Assembly: GCA_037176705.1 (NCBI GenBank)
Contig: JBAWUJ010000081.1
Location: 124,001-188,000 of the forward strand
Direction of reading: 5' to 3'
DNA: 64,000 bases
Origin: Molossus alvarezi
Lineage: Eukaryota; Chordata; Mammalia; Chiroptera; Molossidae
The notes under the pieces are model-generated. The model was not told the origin of the DNA and ran no database searches. It worked only from the letters and a program-made list of their open reading frames with translations. This document shows, piece by piece, positions 39,201 to 52,920 of the stretch. A program made the translations under genes and the position numbers. The stretch's first letter is position 1, and every line of letters starts with the position of its first letter.

Positions 39201-41160
39201 TTTTGGTTAAGTGTTTAAGAAATGTCCTTTTGTAAAGGTGTAATCACACTTAAACTTCGCAGTGTAAGTTTTTTTCTCTTGTTCCAGACAAAGAGACACA
39301 AGACTTGCTGGTGCAGTCTTGGATATCCTGAATTATGGGCAAAACTCTGTGAGAGCCAGGGGCCACATTCACTCAGTGGCATGTTTTTCCCTGGGAAGTT
39401 AAGTACCTTTGCAGGGAAACTGTGAACAATCATGTTCTAGTCAAACAACTGTGGGAATGAATGAATATTTCCATTTGGGTTAAGTTAATGCACAGATCTT
39501 GAGTAACATGAACACTTTAACGTTCTTTCTCCTCGTTTTATAGGGAGATCCAGTCATATCATGGAAGAACAACTAGGACAGAGCACACTTATGTGTAGAA
39601 TCAAAAGTTATCCCTTTTTGTGTTCTGTGTTGTTCATGGTTTCAAAGATTGGATCGTATAGAAACCCGTTTTTGAAGGCGACACTTGGAAAAAGTTTGGT
39701 TTCTGCTGTAGCAGTTGGTTTTACATGATTCTTACTCAGAACAGTGAACCAACGTATGGCCAAGACTGAATCAATGGAAAGACCGATAACTACTGGTGTC
39801 ACACATGTGCATTCTTGACGCAGTGAAAGTGAACACATCTAAAGTGATGTAGTTGAAACATTGGTTGTCTCCATGCAAGGAGTAAATCCATGAATTGGAA
39901 GACACTGACAACCCCAAGGGTTTTTCACATTGAACATCTCTGTGAAGGAGAACAAGAGGAGTGTTCTAGAGAAAATGCACTTGTGCAGTGGACCTGGGTA
40001 TCCATTTCAATGACTTACACACTAACTATGCCCGGTGTGCAGGGCATACTTTACATTGGAGTGTTAAACAGTGTTGTAAGTAAATGCAGGTGTCTGCCTT
40101 CTTTCCTATGTGACCAGGAAAGTCAACCTGTACTAGTTGATGAGGCAGCCTTTCAACATACTACCTTTTAGCCCTGCATATGTGTTGTTTGCCTGGAAGT
40201 GTCTATGAGTCATCTTGATATCCAACAAAGGCTGGGCTGCAGAAATCAAACACATTGGTTAGGGCAATGTTCAGGTCATGCAAATCTACACCCTATTCAG
40301 TTCTACACACATTCTTTAAAGTTGTTACCGAATGAATCAGTGTCATTCTTGGATCCATCATACATTTCACGGTTTGTACCGATTTCCTCAAAAAACATAA
40401 GGAGTAGATACCTGTTTTCTCCTGAGAATTCAAAGTAAACGCTTTCCATCATTGTGAAATGCTGGAATTCTACCTTGTTCATGAATGGAATCTCCTGAAC
40501 CTATCTTTCTAATTCCCGGTGACGAATTCAGCCTATTTTTTGATAACTGACAAGTACTCAATCCCTGTATTCCAGCCATTAGAACCAAAAGGTGATCAAT
40601 TTAAAAGAGGGAGTGTCAGTCTTTGAACAATGGACATGGATTCACTTGTTTCAAGACTATTTCCCCGAAGCACCTATGGGAATACCCTGGCATAGTCAAA
40701 AGTGTTCATGTCTGGTGTTCTTTCTGTGCAGAACAATATAATAACGTTCAGTTCAAGAGCAGAATGGATCCCTTAATACGGTTGCAGTGTCCAATTGAGT
40801 GTTTAGTGGCTCTCTGTTCAAAGAACTGTGTTCCAATAGACAACCTTCTTCAAATAATGTCCAAATATTGAGAAAAAGATTCTAGGGCTATACCCGCTTC
40901 ACACGAAATGGAACCACCACTGATGTACTGTTTTTCAGATTACGTGTTCTTAGTACAGTTGTGGAAAGTATTGATGTAAGGAAATGTGGCAACCTGACTT
41001 TTGATAGGTCCTTAGACATACTTTTCACTCTACTTTCTTTGTAGGAGAGTGTATACAACCATACCTATTCGAAATGCACTGTGTTAGAACTCTTCACTTC
41101 AGTGGCACAAAAGTCACTTCCATGAAGCCTAGAGCGTGAGGACCCTCAAAGCATATATTG
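39201..41160 (+). repeat. Satellite unit 21, A-to-B mosaic
   Basis: This is the same mosaic as copy 19, with c at 40470 and the switch between 39739 and 39797. Private changes: c at 39682 and c at 39784. The CENP-B box is at 40892-40908. Confidence 0.95.
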
Positions 41161-43120
41161 TTTTGGTTAAGTGTTTAAGAAATGTCCTTTTGTAAAGGTG
41201 TAATCACACTTAAACTTCGCAGTGTAAGTTTTTTTCTCTTGTTCCAGACAAAGAGACACAAGACTTGCTGGTGCAGTCTTGGATATCCTGAATTATGGGC
41301 AAAACTCTGTGAGAGCCAGGGGCCACATTCACTCAGTGGCATGTTTTTCCCTGGGAAGTTAAGTACCTTTGCAGGGAAACTGTGAACAAACATATTCTAG
41401 TCAAACAACTGTGGGAATGAATGAATATTTCCATTTGGGTTAAGTTAATGCACAGATCTTGAGTAACATGAACACTTTAACGTTCTTTCTCCTCGTTTTA
41501 TAGGGAGATCCAGTCATATCATGGAAGAACAACTAGGACAGAGCACACTTATGTGTAGAATCAAAAGTTATCCCTTTTTGTGTTCTGTGTTGTTCATGGT
41601 TTCAAAGATTGGATCGTATAGAAACCCGTTTTTGAAGGCGATACTTGGAAAAAGTTTGGTTTCTGCTGTAGCAGTTGGTTTTACATGATTCTTACTCAGA
41701 ACAGTGAACCAACGTATGGCCAAGACTGAATCAATGGAAAGACTGATAACTACTGGAGTCACACATGTGCATTCTTGACGCAGTGAAAGTGAACACATCT
41801 AAAGTGATGTAGTTGAAACATTGGTTGTCTCCATGCAAGGAGTAAATCCATGAATTGGAAGACACTGACAACCCCAAGGGTTTTTCACATTGAACATCTC
41901 TGTGAAGGAGAACAAGAGGAGTGTTCAAGAGAAAATGCACTTGTGCAGTGGACCTGGGTATCCATTTCAATGACTTACACACTAACTATGCCCGGTGTGC
42001 AGGGCATACTTTACATTGGAGTGTTAAACAGTGTTGTAAGTAAATGCAGGTGTCTGCCTTCTTTCCTATGTGACCAGGAAAGTCAACCTGTACTAGTTGA
42101 TGAGGCAGCCTTTCAACATACTACCTTTTAGCCCTGCATATGTGTTGTTTGCCTGGAAGTGTCTATGAGTCATCTTGATATCCAACAAAGGCTGGGCTGC
42201 AGAAATCAAACACATTGGTTATGGCAAAGTTCAGGTCATGCAAATCTACACCCTATTCAGTTCTACACACATTCTTTAAAGTTGTTACCGAATGAATCAG
42301 TGTCATTCTTGGATCCATCATACATTTCACGGTTTGTACCGATTTCCTTAAAAAACATAAGGAGTAGATACCTGTTTTCTCCTGAGAATTCAAAGTAAAC
42401 GCTTTCCATCATTGTGAAATGCTGGAATTGTACCTTGATCATGAATGGAATCTCCTGAACCTATCTTTCTAATTCCCTGTGACGAATTCATCTTATTTCT
42501 TGATAACTGACAAGTACTCAATCCCTTTATTCCAGCCATTAGAACCAAAAGGTGATCAATTTAAAAGAGGGAGTGTCAGTCTTTGAACAATGGACATGGA
42601 TTCACTTGTTTCAAGACTATTTCCCCGAAGCACCTATGGGAAAACCCTGGCATAGTCAAAAGTGTTCATGTCTGGTGTTCTTTCTGTGCAGAACAATATA
42701 ATAACGTTCAGTTCAAGAGCAGAATGGATCCCTTAATACGGTTGCAGTGTCCAATTGAGTGTTTAGTGGCTCTCTGTTCAAAGAACTGTGTTCCAATAGA
42801 CAACCTTCTTCAAATAATGTCCAAATATTGAGAAAAAGATTCTAGGGCTATACCCGCTTCACACGAAATGGAACCACCACTGATGTACTGTTTTTCAGAT
42901 TACGTGTTCTTAGTACAGTTGTGGAAAGTATTGATGTAAGGAAATGTGGCAACCTGACTTTTGATAGGTCCTTAGACATACTTTTCACTCTACTTTGTTT
43001 GTAGGAGAGTGTATACAACCATACCTATTCCAAATGAACTGGGTTAGAACTCTTCACTTCAGTGGCACAAAAGTCACTTCCATGAAGCCTAGAGCGTGAG
43101 GACCCTCAAAGCATATATTG
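41161..43120 (+). repeat. Satellite unit 22, type A variant (234a, 767a)
   Basis: The unit is A with B bases at unit positions 230 and 713 and the rare a at unit 234 and at 41927. It differs from copy 10 only at unit 1882. The CENP-B box is at 42852-42868. Confidence 0.95.
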
Positions 43121-45080
43121 TTTTGGTTAAGTGTTTAAGAAATGTCCTTTTGTAAAGGTGTAATCACACTTAAACTTCGCAGTGTAAGTTTTTTTCTCTT
43201 GTTCCAGACAAAGAGACACAAGACTTGCTGGTGCAGTCTTGGATATCCTGAATTATGGGCAAAACTCTGTGAGAGCCAGGGGCCACATTCACTCAGTGGC
43301 ATGTTTTTCCCTGGGAAGTTAAGTACCTTTGCAGGGAAACTGTGAACAAACATGTTCTAGTCAAACAACTGTGGGAATGAATGAATATTTCCATTTGGGT
43401 TAAGTTAATGCACAGATCTTGAGTAACATGAACACTTTAACGTTCATTCTCCTCGTTTTATAGGGAGATCCAGTCATATCATGGAAAGAACAACTAGGAC
43501 AGAGCCCACTTATGTGTAGATCAAAAGTTATCCCTTTTTGTGTTCTGTGTTGTTCATGGTTTCCAAGATTGGATCGTATTGAAGCCCATTTTTGAAGGCG
43601 ATACTTGGAAAAAGTTTGGTTTCTGCTGTAGCAGTTGGTTTTACTTGATTCTTACTCACAACAGTGAACCAACGTATGGCCAAGACTGAATCAATGGAAA
43701 GACTGATAACTACTGGTGTCACACATGTGCATTCTTGACGCAGTGAAAGTGAACACATCTAAAGTGATGTAGTTGAAACATTGGTTGTCTCCATGCAAGG
43801 AGTAAATCCATGAATTGGAAGACACTGACAACACCAAGGGTTTTTCACATTGAACATCTCTGTGAAGGAGAACAAGAGGAGTGTTCTAGAGAAAATGCAC
43901 TTGTGCAGTGGACCTGGGTATCCATTTCAATGACTTACACACTAACTATGCCCGGTGTGCAGGGCATACTTTACATTGGAGTGTTAAACAGTGTTGTAAG
44001 TAAATGCAGGTGTCTGCCTTCTTTCCTATGTGACCAGGAAAGTCAACCTGTACTAGTTGATGAGGCAGCCTTTCAACATACTACCTTTTAGCCCTGCATA
44101 TGTGTTGTTTGCCTGGAAGTGTCTATGAGTCATCTTGATATCCAACAAAGGCTGGGCTGCAGAAATCAAACACATTGGTTAGGGCAATGTTCAGGTCATG
44201 CAAATCTACACCCTATTCAGTTCTACACACATTCTTTAAAGTTGTTACCGAATGAATCAGTGTCATTCTTGGATCCATCATACATTTCACGGTTTGTACC
44301 GATATCCTCAAAAAACATAAGGAGTAGATACCTGTTTTCTCCTGAGAATTCAAAGTAAACGCTTTCCATCATTGTGAAATGCTGGAATTGTACCTTGTTC
44401 ATGAATGGAATCTCCTGAACCTATCTTTCTAATTCCCGGTGACGAATTCAGCCTATTTTTTGATAACTGACAAGTACTCAATCCCTGTATTCCAGCCATT
44501 AGAACCAAAAGGTGATCAATTTAAAAGAGGGAGTGTCAGTCTTTGAACAATGGACATGGATTCACTTGTTTCAAGACTATTTCCCCGAAGCACCTATGGG
44601 AATACCCTGGCATAGTCAAAAGTGTTCATGACTGGTGTTCTTTCTGTGCAGAACAATATAATAACGTTCAGTTCAAGAGCAGAATGGATCCCTTAATACG
44701 GTTGCAGTGTCCAATTGAGTGTTTAGTGGCTCTCTGTTCAAAGAACTGTGTTCCAATAGACAACCTTCTTCAAATAATGTCCAAATATTGAGAAAAAGAT
44801 TCTAGGGCTATACCCGCTTCACACGAAATGGAACCACCACTGATGTACTGTTTTTCAGATTACGTGTTCTTAGTACAGTTGTGGAAAGTATTGATGTAAG
44901 GAAATGTGGCAACCTGACTTTTGATAGGTCCTTAGACATACTTTTCACTCTACTTTGTTTGTAGGAGAGTGTATACAACCATACCTATTCGAAATGCACT
45001 GTGTTAGAACTCTTCACTTCAGTGGCACAAAAGTCACTTCCATGAAGCCTAGAGCGTGAGGACCCTCAAAGCATATATTG
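43121..45080 (+). repeat. Satellite unit 23, type B variant (1184a)
   Basis: The unit matches copy 11 at all diagnostic and rare sites, including a at 44304, but lacks that copy's private change. The CENP-B box is at 44812-44828. Confidence 0.95.
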
Positions 45081-47040
45081 TTTTGGTTAAGTGTTTAAGA
45101 AATGTCCTTTTGTAAAGGTGTAATGACACTTAAACTTCGCAGTGTAAGTTTTTTTCTCTTGTTCCAGACAAAGAGACACAAGACTTGCTGGTGCAGTCTT
45201 GGATATCCTGAATTATGGGCAAAACTCTGTGAGAGCCAGGGGCCACATTCACTCAGTGGCATGTTTTTCCCTGGGAAGTTAAGTACCTTTGCAGGGAAAC
45301 TGTGAACAATCATGTTCTAGTCAAACAACTGTGGGAATGAATGAATATTTCCATTTGGGTTAAGTTAATGCACAGATCTTGAGTAACATGAACACTTTAA
45401 CGTTCTTTCTCCTCGTTTTATAGGGAGATCCAGTCATATCATGGAAGAACAACTAGGACAGAGCACACTTATGTGTAGAATCAAAAGTTATCCCTTTTTG
45501 TGTTCTGTGTTGTTCATGGTTTCAAAGATTGGATCGTATAGAAACCCGTTTTTGAAGGCGATACTTGGAAAAAGTTTGGTTTCTGCTGTAGCAGTTGGTT
45601 TTACATGATTCTTACTCAGAACAGTGAACCAACGTATGGCCAAGACTGAATCAATGGAAAGACTGATAACTACTGGAGTCACACATGTGCATTCTTGACG
45701 CAGTGAAAGTGAACACATCTAAAGTGATGTAGTTGAAACATTGGTTGTCTCCATGCAAGGAGTAAATCCATGAATTGGAAGACACTGACAACACCAAGGG
45801 TTTTTCACATTGAACATCTCTGTGAAGGAGAACAAGAGGAGTGTTCTAGAGAAAATGCACTTGTGCAGTGGACCTGGGTATCCATTTCAATGACTTACAC
45901 ACTAACTATGCCCGGTGTGCAGGGCATACTTTACATTGGAGTGTTAAACAGTGTTGTAAGTAAATGCAGGTGTCTGCCTTCTTTCCTATGTGACCAGGAA
46001 AGTCAACCTGTACTAGTTGATGAGGCAGCCTTTCAACATACTACCTTTTAGCCCTGCATATGTGTTGTTTGCCTGGAAGTGTCTATGAGTCATCTTGATA
46101 TCCAACAAAGGCTGGGCTGCAGAAATCAAACACATTGGTTATGGCAAAGTTCAGGTCATGCAAATCTACACCCTATTCAGTTCTACACACATTCTTTAAA
46201 GTTGTTACCGAATGAATCAGTGTCATTCTTGGATCCATCATACATTTCACGGTTTGTACCGATTTCCTTAAAAAACATAAGGAGTAGATACCTGTTTTCT
46301 CCTGAGAATTCAAAGTAAACGCTTTCCATCATTGTGAAATGCTGGAATTGTACCTTGATCATGAATGGAATCTCCTGAACCTATCTTTCTAATTCCCTGT
46401 GACGAATTCATCTTATTTCTTGATATCTGACAAGTACTCAATCCCTTTATTCCAGCCATTAGAACCAAAAGGTGATCAATTTAAAAGAGGGAGTGTCAGT
46501 CTTTGAACAATGGACATGGATTCACTTGTTTCAAGACTATTTCCCCGAAGCACCTATGGGAAAACCCTGGCATAGTCAAAAGTGTTCATGTCTGGTGTTC
46601 TTTCTGTGCAGAACAATATAATAACGTTCAGTTCAAGAGCAGAATGGATCCCTTAATACGGTTGCAGTGTCCAATTGAGTGTTTAGTGGCTCTCTGTTCA
46701 AAGAACTGTGTTCCAATAGACAACCTTCTTCAAATAATGTCCAAATATTGAGAAAAAGATTCTAGGGCTATACCCGCTTCACACGAAATGGAACCACCAC
46801 TGATGTACTGTTTTTCAGATTACGTGTTCTTAGTACAGTTGTGGAAAGTATTGATGTAAGGAAATGTGGCAACCTGACTTTTGATAGGTCCTTAGACATA
46901 CTTTTCACTCTACTTTGTTTGTAGGAGAGTGTATACAACCATACCTATTCCAAATGAACTGGGTTAGAACTCTTCACTTCAGTGGCACAAAAGTCACTTC
47001 CATGAAGCCTAGAGCGTGAGGACCCTCAAAGCATATATTG
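45081..47040 (+). repeat. Satellite unit 24, type A variant (45g, 1346t)
   Basis: The unit is A with rare g at 45125 and t at 46426, both shared with copy 12. Unlike copy 12 it has the A base at unit position 1062. The CENP-B box is at 46772-46788. Confidence 0.95.
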
Positions 47041-49000
47041 TTTTGGTTAAGTGTTTAAGAAATGTCCTTTTGTAAAGGTGTAATCACACTTAAACTTCGC
47101 AGTGTAAGTTTTTTTCTCTTGTTCCAGACAAAGAGACACAAGACTTGCTGGTGCAGTCTTGGATATCCTGAATTATGGGCAAAACTCTGTGAGAGCCAGG
47201 GGCCACATTCACTCAGTGGCATGTTTTTCCCTGGGAAGTTAAGTACCTTTGCAGGGAAACTGTGAACAAACATGTTCTAGTCAAACAACTGTGGGAATGA
47301 ATGAATATTTCCATTTGGGTTAAGTTAATGCACAGATCTTGAGTAACATGAACACTTTAACGTTCATTCTCCTCGTTTTATAGGGAGATCCAGTCATATC
47401 ATGGAAAGAACAACTAGGACAGAGCCCACTTATGTGTAGATCAAAAGTTATCCCTTTTTGTGTTCTGTGTTGTTCATGGTTTCCAAGATTGGATCGTATT
47501 GAAGCCCATTTTTGAAGGCGATACTTGGAAAAAGTTTGGTTTCTGCTGTAGCAGTTGGTTTTACTTGATTCTTACTCACAACAGTGAACCAACGTATGGC
47601 CAAGACTGAATCAATGGAAAGACTGATAACTACTGGTGTCACACATGTGCATTCATGACGCAGTGAAAGTGAACACATCTAAAGTGATATAGTTGAAACA
47701 TTGGTTGTCTCCATGCAAGGAGTAAATCCATGAATTGGAAGACACTGACAACACCAAGGGTTTTTCACATTGAACATCTCTGTGAAGGAGAACAAGAGGA
47801 GTGTTCTAGAGAAAATGCACTTGTGCAGTGGACCTGGGTATCCATTTCAATGAGTTACACACTAACTATGCCCGGTGTGCAGGGCATACTTTACATTGGA
47901 GTGTTAAACAGTGTTGTAAGTAAATGCAGGTGTCTGCCTTCTTTCCTATGTGACCAGGAAAGTCAACCTGTACTAGTTGATGAGGCAGCCTTTCAACATA
48001 CTACCTTTTAGCCCTGCATATGTGTTGTTTGCCTGGAAGTGTCTATGAGTCATCTTGATATCCAACAAAGGCTGGGCTGCAGAAATCAAACACATTGGTT
48101 AGGGCAATGTTCAGGTCATGCAAATCTACACCCTATTCAGTTCTACACACATTCTTTAAAGTTGTTACCGAATGAATCAGTGTCATTCTTGGATCCATCA
48201 TACATTTCACGGTTTGTACCGATATCCTCAAAAAACATAAGGAGTAGATACCTGTTTTCTCCTGAGAATTCAAAGTAAACGCTTTCCATCATTGTGAAAT
48301 GCTGGAATTGTACCTTGTTCATGAATGGAATCTCCTGAACCTATCTTTCTAATTCCCGGTGACGAATTCAGCCTATTTTTTGATAACTGACAAGTACTCA
48401 ATCCCTGTATTCCAGCCATTAGAACCAAAAGGTGATCAATTTAAAAGAGGGAGTGTCAGTCTTTGAACAATGGACATGGATTCACTTGTTTCAAGACTAT
48501 TTCCCCGAAGCACCTATGGGAATACCCTGGCATAGTCAAAAGTGTTCATGACTGGTGTTCTTTCTGTGCAGAACAATATAATAACGTTCAGTTCAAGAGC
48601 AGAATGGATCCCTTAATACGGTTGCAGTGTCCAATTGAGTGTTTAGTGGCTCTCTGTTCAAAGAACTGTGTTCCAATAGACAACCTTCTTCAAATAATGT
48701 CCAAATATTGAGAAAAAGATTCTAGGGCTATACCCGCTTCACACGAAATGGAACCACCACTGATGTACTGTTTTTCAGATTACGTGTTCTTAGTACAGTT
48801 GTGGAAAGTATTGATGTAAGGAAATGTGGCAACCTGACTTTTGATAGGTCCTTAGACATACTTTTCACTCTACTTTGTTTGTAGGAGAGTGTATACAACC
48901 ATACCTATTCGAAATGCACTGTGTTAGAACTCTTCACTTCAGTGGCACAAAAGTCACTTCCATGAAGCCTAGAGCGTGAGGACCCTCAAAGCATATATTG
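47041..49000 (+). repeat. Satellite unit 25, type B variant (814g, 1184a)
   Basis: The unit matches copies 11 and 23 (a at 48224) and also carries g at 47854, shared with copies 28 and 30. Private changes: a at 47655 and a at 47689. The CENP-B box is at 48732-48748. Confidence 0.95.
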
Positions 49001-50960
49001 TTTTGGTTAAGTGTTTAAGAAATGTCCTTTTGTAAAGGTGTAATGACACTTAAACTTCGCAGTGTAAGTTTTTTTCTCTTGTTCCAGACAAAGAGACACA
49101 AGACTTGCTGGTGCAGTCTTGGATATCCTGAATTATGGGCAAAACTCTGTGAGAGCCAGGGGCCACATTCACTCAGTGGCATGTTTTTCCCTGGGAAGTT
49201 AAGTACCTTTGCAGGGAAACTGTGAACAATCATGTTCTAGTCAAACAACTGTGGGAATGAATGAATATTTCCATTTGGGTTAAGTTAATGCACAGATCTT
49301 GAGTAACATGAACACTTTAACGTTCTTTCTCCTCGTTTTATAGGGAGATCCAGTCATATCATGGAAGAACAACTAGGACAGAGCACACTTATGTGTAGAA
49401 TCAAAAGTTATCCCTTTTTGTGTTCTGTGTTGTTCATGGTTTCAAAGATTGGATCGTATAGAAACCCGTTTTTGAAGGCGATACTTGGAAAAAGTTTGGT
49501 TTCTGCTGTAGCAGTTGGTTTTACATGATTCTTACTCAGAACAGTGAACCAACGTATGGCCAAGACTGAATCAATGGAAAGACTGATAACTACTGGAGTC
49601 ACACATGTGCATTCTTGACGCAGTGAAAGTGAACACATCTAAAGTGATGTAGTTGAAACATTGGTTGTCTCCATGCAAGGAGTAAATCCATGAATTGGAA
49701 GACACTGACAACACCAAGGGTTTTTCACATTGAACATCTCTGTGAAGGAGAACAAGAGGAGTGTTCTAGAGAAAATGCACTTGTGCAGTGGACCTGGGTA
49801 TCCATTTCAATGACTTACACACTAACTATGCCCGGTGTGCAGGGCATACTTTACATTGGAGTGTTAAACAGTGTTGTAAGTAAATGCAGGTGTCTGCCTT
49901 CTTTCCTATGTGACCAGGAAAGTCAACCTGTACTAGTTGATGAGGCAGCCTTTCAACATACTACCTTTTAGCCCTGCATATGTGTTGTTTGCCTGGAAGT
50001 GTCTATGAGTCATCTTGATATCCAACAAAGGCTGGGCTGCAGAAATCAAACACATTGGTTATGGCAAAGTTCAGGTCATGCAAATCTACACCCTATTCAG
50101 TTCTACACACATTCTTTAAAGTTGTTACCGAATGAATCAGTGTCATTCTTGGATCCATCATACATTTCACGGTTTGTACCGATTTCCTTAAAAAACATAA
50201 GGAGTAGATACCTGTTTTCTCCTGAGAATTCAAAGTAAACGCTTTCCATCATTGTGAAATGCTGGAATTGTACCTTGATCATGAATGGAATCTCCTGAAC
50301 CTATCTTTCTAATTCCCTGTGACGAATTCATCTTATTTCTTGATAACTGACAAGTACTCAATCCCTTTATTCCAGCCATTAGAACCAAAAGGTGATCAAT
50401 TTAAAAGAGGGAGTGTCAGTCTTTGAACAATGGACATGGATTCACTTGTTTCAAGACTATTTCCCCGAAGCACCTATGGGAAAACCCTGGCATAGTCAAA
50501 AGTGTTCATGTCTGGTGTTCTTTCTGTGCAGAACAATATAATAACGTTCAGTTCAAGAGCAGAATGGATCCCTTAATACGGTTGCAGTGTCCAATTGAGT
50601 GTTTAGTGGCTCTCTGTTCAAAGAACTGTGTTCCAATAGACAACCTTCTTCAAATAATGTCCAAATATTGAGAAAAAGATTCTAGGGCTATACCCGCTTC
50701 ACACGAAATGGAACCACCACTGATGTACTGTTTTTCAGATTACGTGTTCTTAGTACAGTTGTGGAAAGTATTGATGTAAGGAAATGTGGCAACCTGACTT
50801 TTGATAGGTCCTTAGACATACTTTTCACTCTACTTTGTTTGTAGGAGAGTGTATACAACCATACCTATTCCAAATGAACTGGGTTAGAACTCTTCACTTC
50901 AGTGGCACAAAAGTCACTTCCATGAAGCCTAGAGCGTGAGGACCCTCAAAGCATATATTG
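49001..50960 (+). repeat. Satellite unit 26, type A variant (45g)
   Basis: The unit is A with the rare g at 49045 linking it to copies 12 and 24; it lacks their t at unit position 1346. It is followed by another A unit. The CENP-B box is at 50692-50708. Confidence 0.95.
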
Positions 50961-52920
50961 TTTTGGTTAAGTGTTTAAGAAATGTCCTTTTGTAAAGGTG
51001 TAATCACACTTAAACTTCGCAGTGTAAGTTTTTTTCTCTTGTTCCAGACAAAGAGACACAAGACTTGCTGGTGCAGTCTTGGATATCCTGAATTATGGGC
51101 AAAACTCTGTGAGAGCCAGGGGCCACATTCACTCAGTGGCATGTTTTTCCCTGGGAAGTTAAGTACCTTTGCAGGGAAACTGTGAACAAACATGTTCTAG
51201 TCAAACAACTGTGGGAATGAATGAATATTTCCATTTGGGTTAAGTTAATGCACAGATCTTGAGTAACATGAACACTTTAACGTTCTTTCTCCTCGTTTTA
51301 TAGGGAGATCCAGTCATATCATGGAAGAACAACTAGGACAGAGCACACTTATGTGTAGAATCAAAAGTTATCCCTTTTTGTGTTCTGTGTTGTTCATGGT
51401 TTCAAAGATTGGATCGTATAGAAACCCGTTTTTGAAGGCGATACTTGGAAAAAGTTTGGTTTCTGCTGTAGCAGTTGGTTTTACATGATTCTTACTCAGA
51501 ACAGTGAACCAACGTATGGCCAAGACTGAATCAATGGAAAGACTGATAACTACTGGAGTCACACATGTGCATTCTTGACGCAGTGAAAGTGAACACATCT
51601 AAAGTGATGTAGTTGAAACATTGGTTGTCTCCATGCAAGGAGTAAATCCATGAATTGGAAGACACTGACAACACCAAGGGTTTTTCACATTGAACATCTC
51701 TGTGAAGGAGAACAAGAGGAGTGTTCTAGAGAAAATGCACTTGTGCAGTGGACCTGGGTATCCATTTCAATGACTTACACACTAACTATGCCCGGTGTGC
51801 AGGGCATACTTTACATTGGAGTGTTAAACAGTGTTGTAAGTAAATGCAGGTGTCTGCCTTCTTTCCTATGTGACCAGGAAAGTCAACCTGTACTAGTTGA
51901 TGAGGCAGCCTTTCAACATACTACCTTTTAGCCCTGCATATGTGTTGTTTGCCTGGAAGTGTCTATGAGTCATCTTGATATCCAACAAAGGCTGGGCTGC
52001 AGAAATCAAACACATTGGTTATGGCAAAGTTCAGGTCATGCAAATCTACACCCTATTCAGTTCTACACACATTCTTTAAAGTTGTTACCGAATGAATCAG
52101 TGTCATTCTTGGATCCATCATACATTTCACGGTTTGTACCGATTTCCTTAAAAAACATAAGGAGTAGATACCTGTTTTCTCCTGAGAATTCAAAGTAAAC
52201 GCTTTCCATCATTGTGAAATGCTGGAATTGTACCTTGATCATGAATGGAATCTCCTGAACCTATCTTTCTAATTCCCTGTGACGAATTCATCTTATTTCT
52301 TGATAACTGACAAGTACTCAATCCCTTTATTCCAGCCATTAGAACCAAAAGGTGATCAATTTAAAAGAGGGAGTGTCAGTCTTTGAACAATGGACATGGA
52401 TTCACTTGTTTCAAGACTATTTCCCCGAAGCACCTATGGGAAAACCCTGGCATAGTCAAAAGTGTTCATGTCTGGTGTTCTTTCTGTGCAGAACAATATA
52501 ATAACGTTCAGTTCAAGAGCAGAATGGATCCCTTAATACGGTTGCAGTGTCCAATTGAGTGTTTAGTGGCTCTCTGTTCAAAGAACTGTGTTCCAATAGA
52601 CAACCTTCTTCAAATAATGTCCAAATATTGAGAAAAAGATTCTAGGGCTATACCCGCTTCACACGAAATGGAACCACCACTGATGTACTGTTTTTCAGAT
52701 TACGTGTTCTTAGTACAGTTGTGGAAAGTATTGATGTAAGGAAATGTGGCAACCTGACTTTTGATAGGTCCTTAGACATACTTTTCACTCTACTTTGTTT
52801 GTAGGAGAGTGTATACAACCATACCTATTCCAAATGAACTGGGTTAGAACTCTTCACTTCAGTGGCACAAAAGTCACTTCCATGAAGCCTAGAGCGTGAG
52901 GACCCTCAAAGCATATATTG
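50961..52920 (+). repeat. Satellite unit 27, type A
   Basis: The unit is A except for the B base at 51190 (unit 230). With copy 26 it forms the only A-A neighbour pair among non-mosaic units. The CENP-B box is at 52652-52668. Confidence 0.95.
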
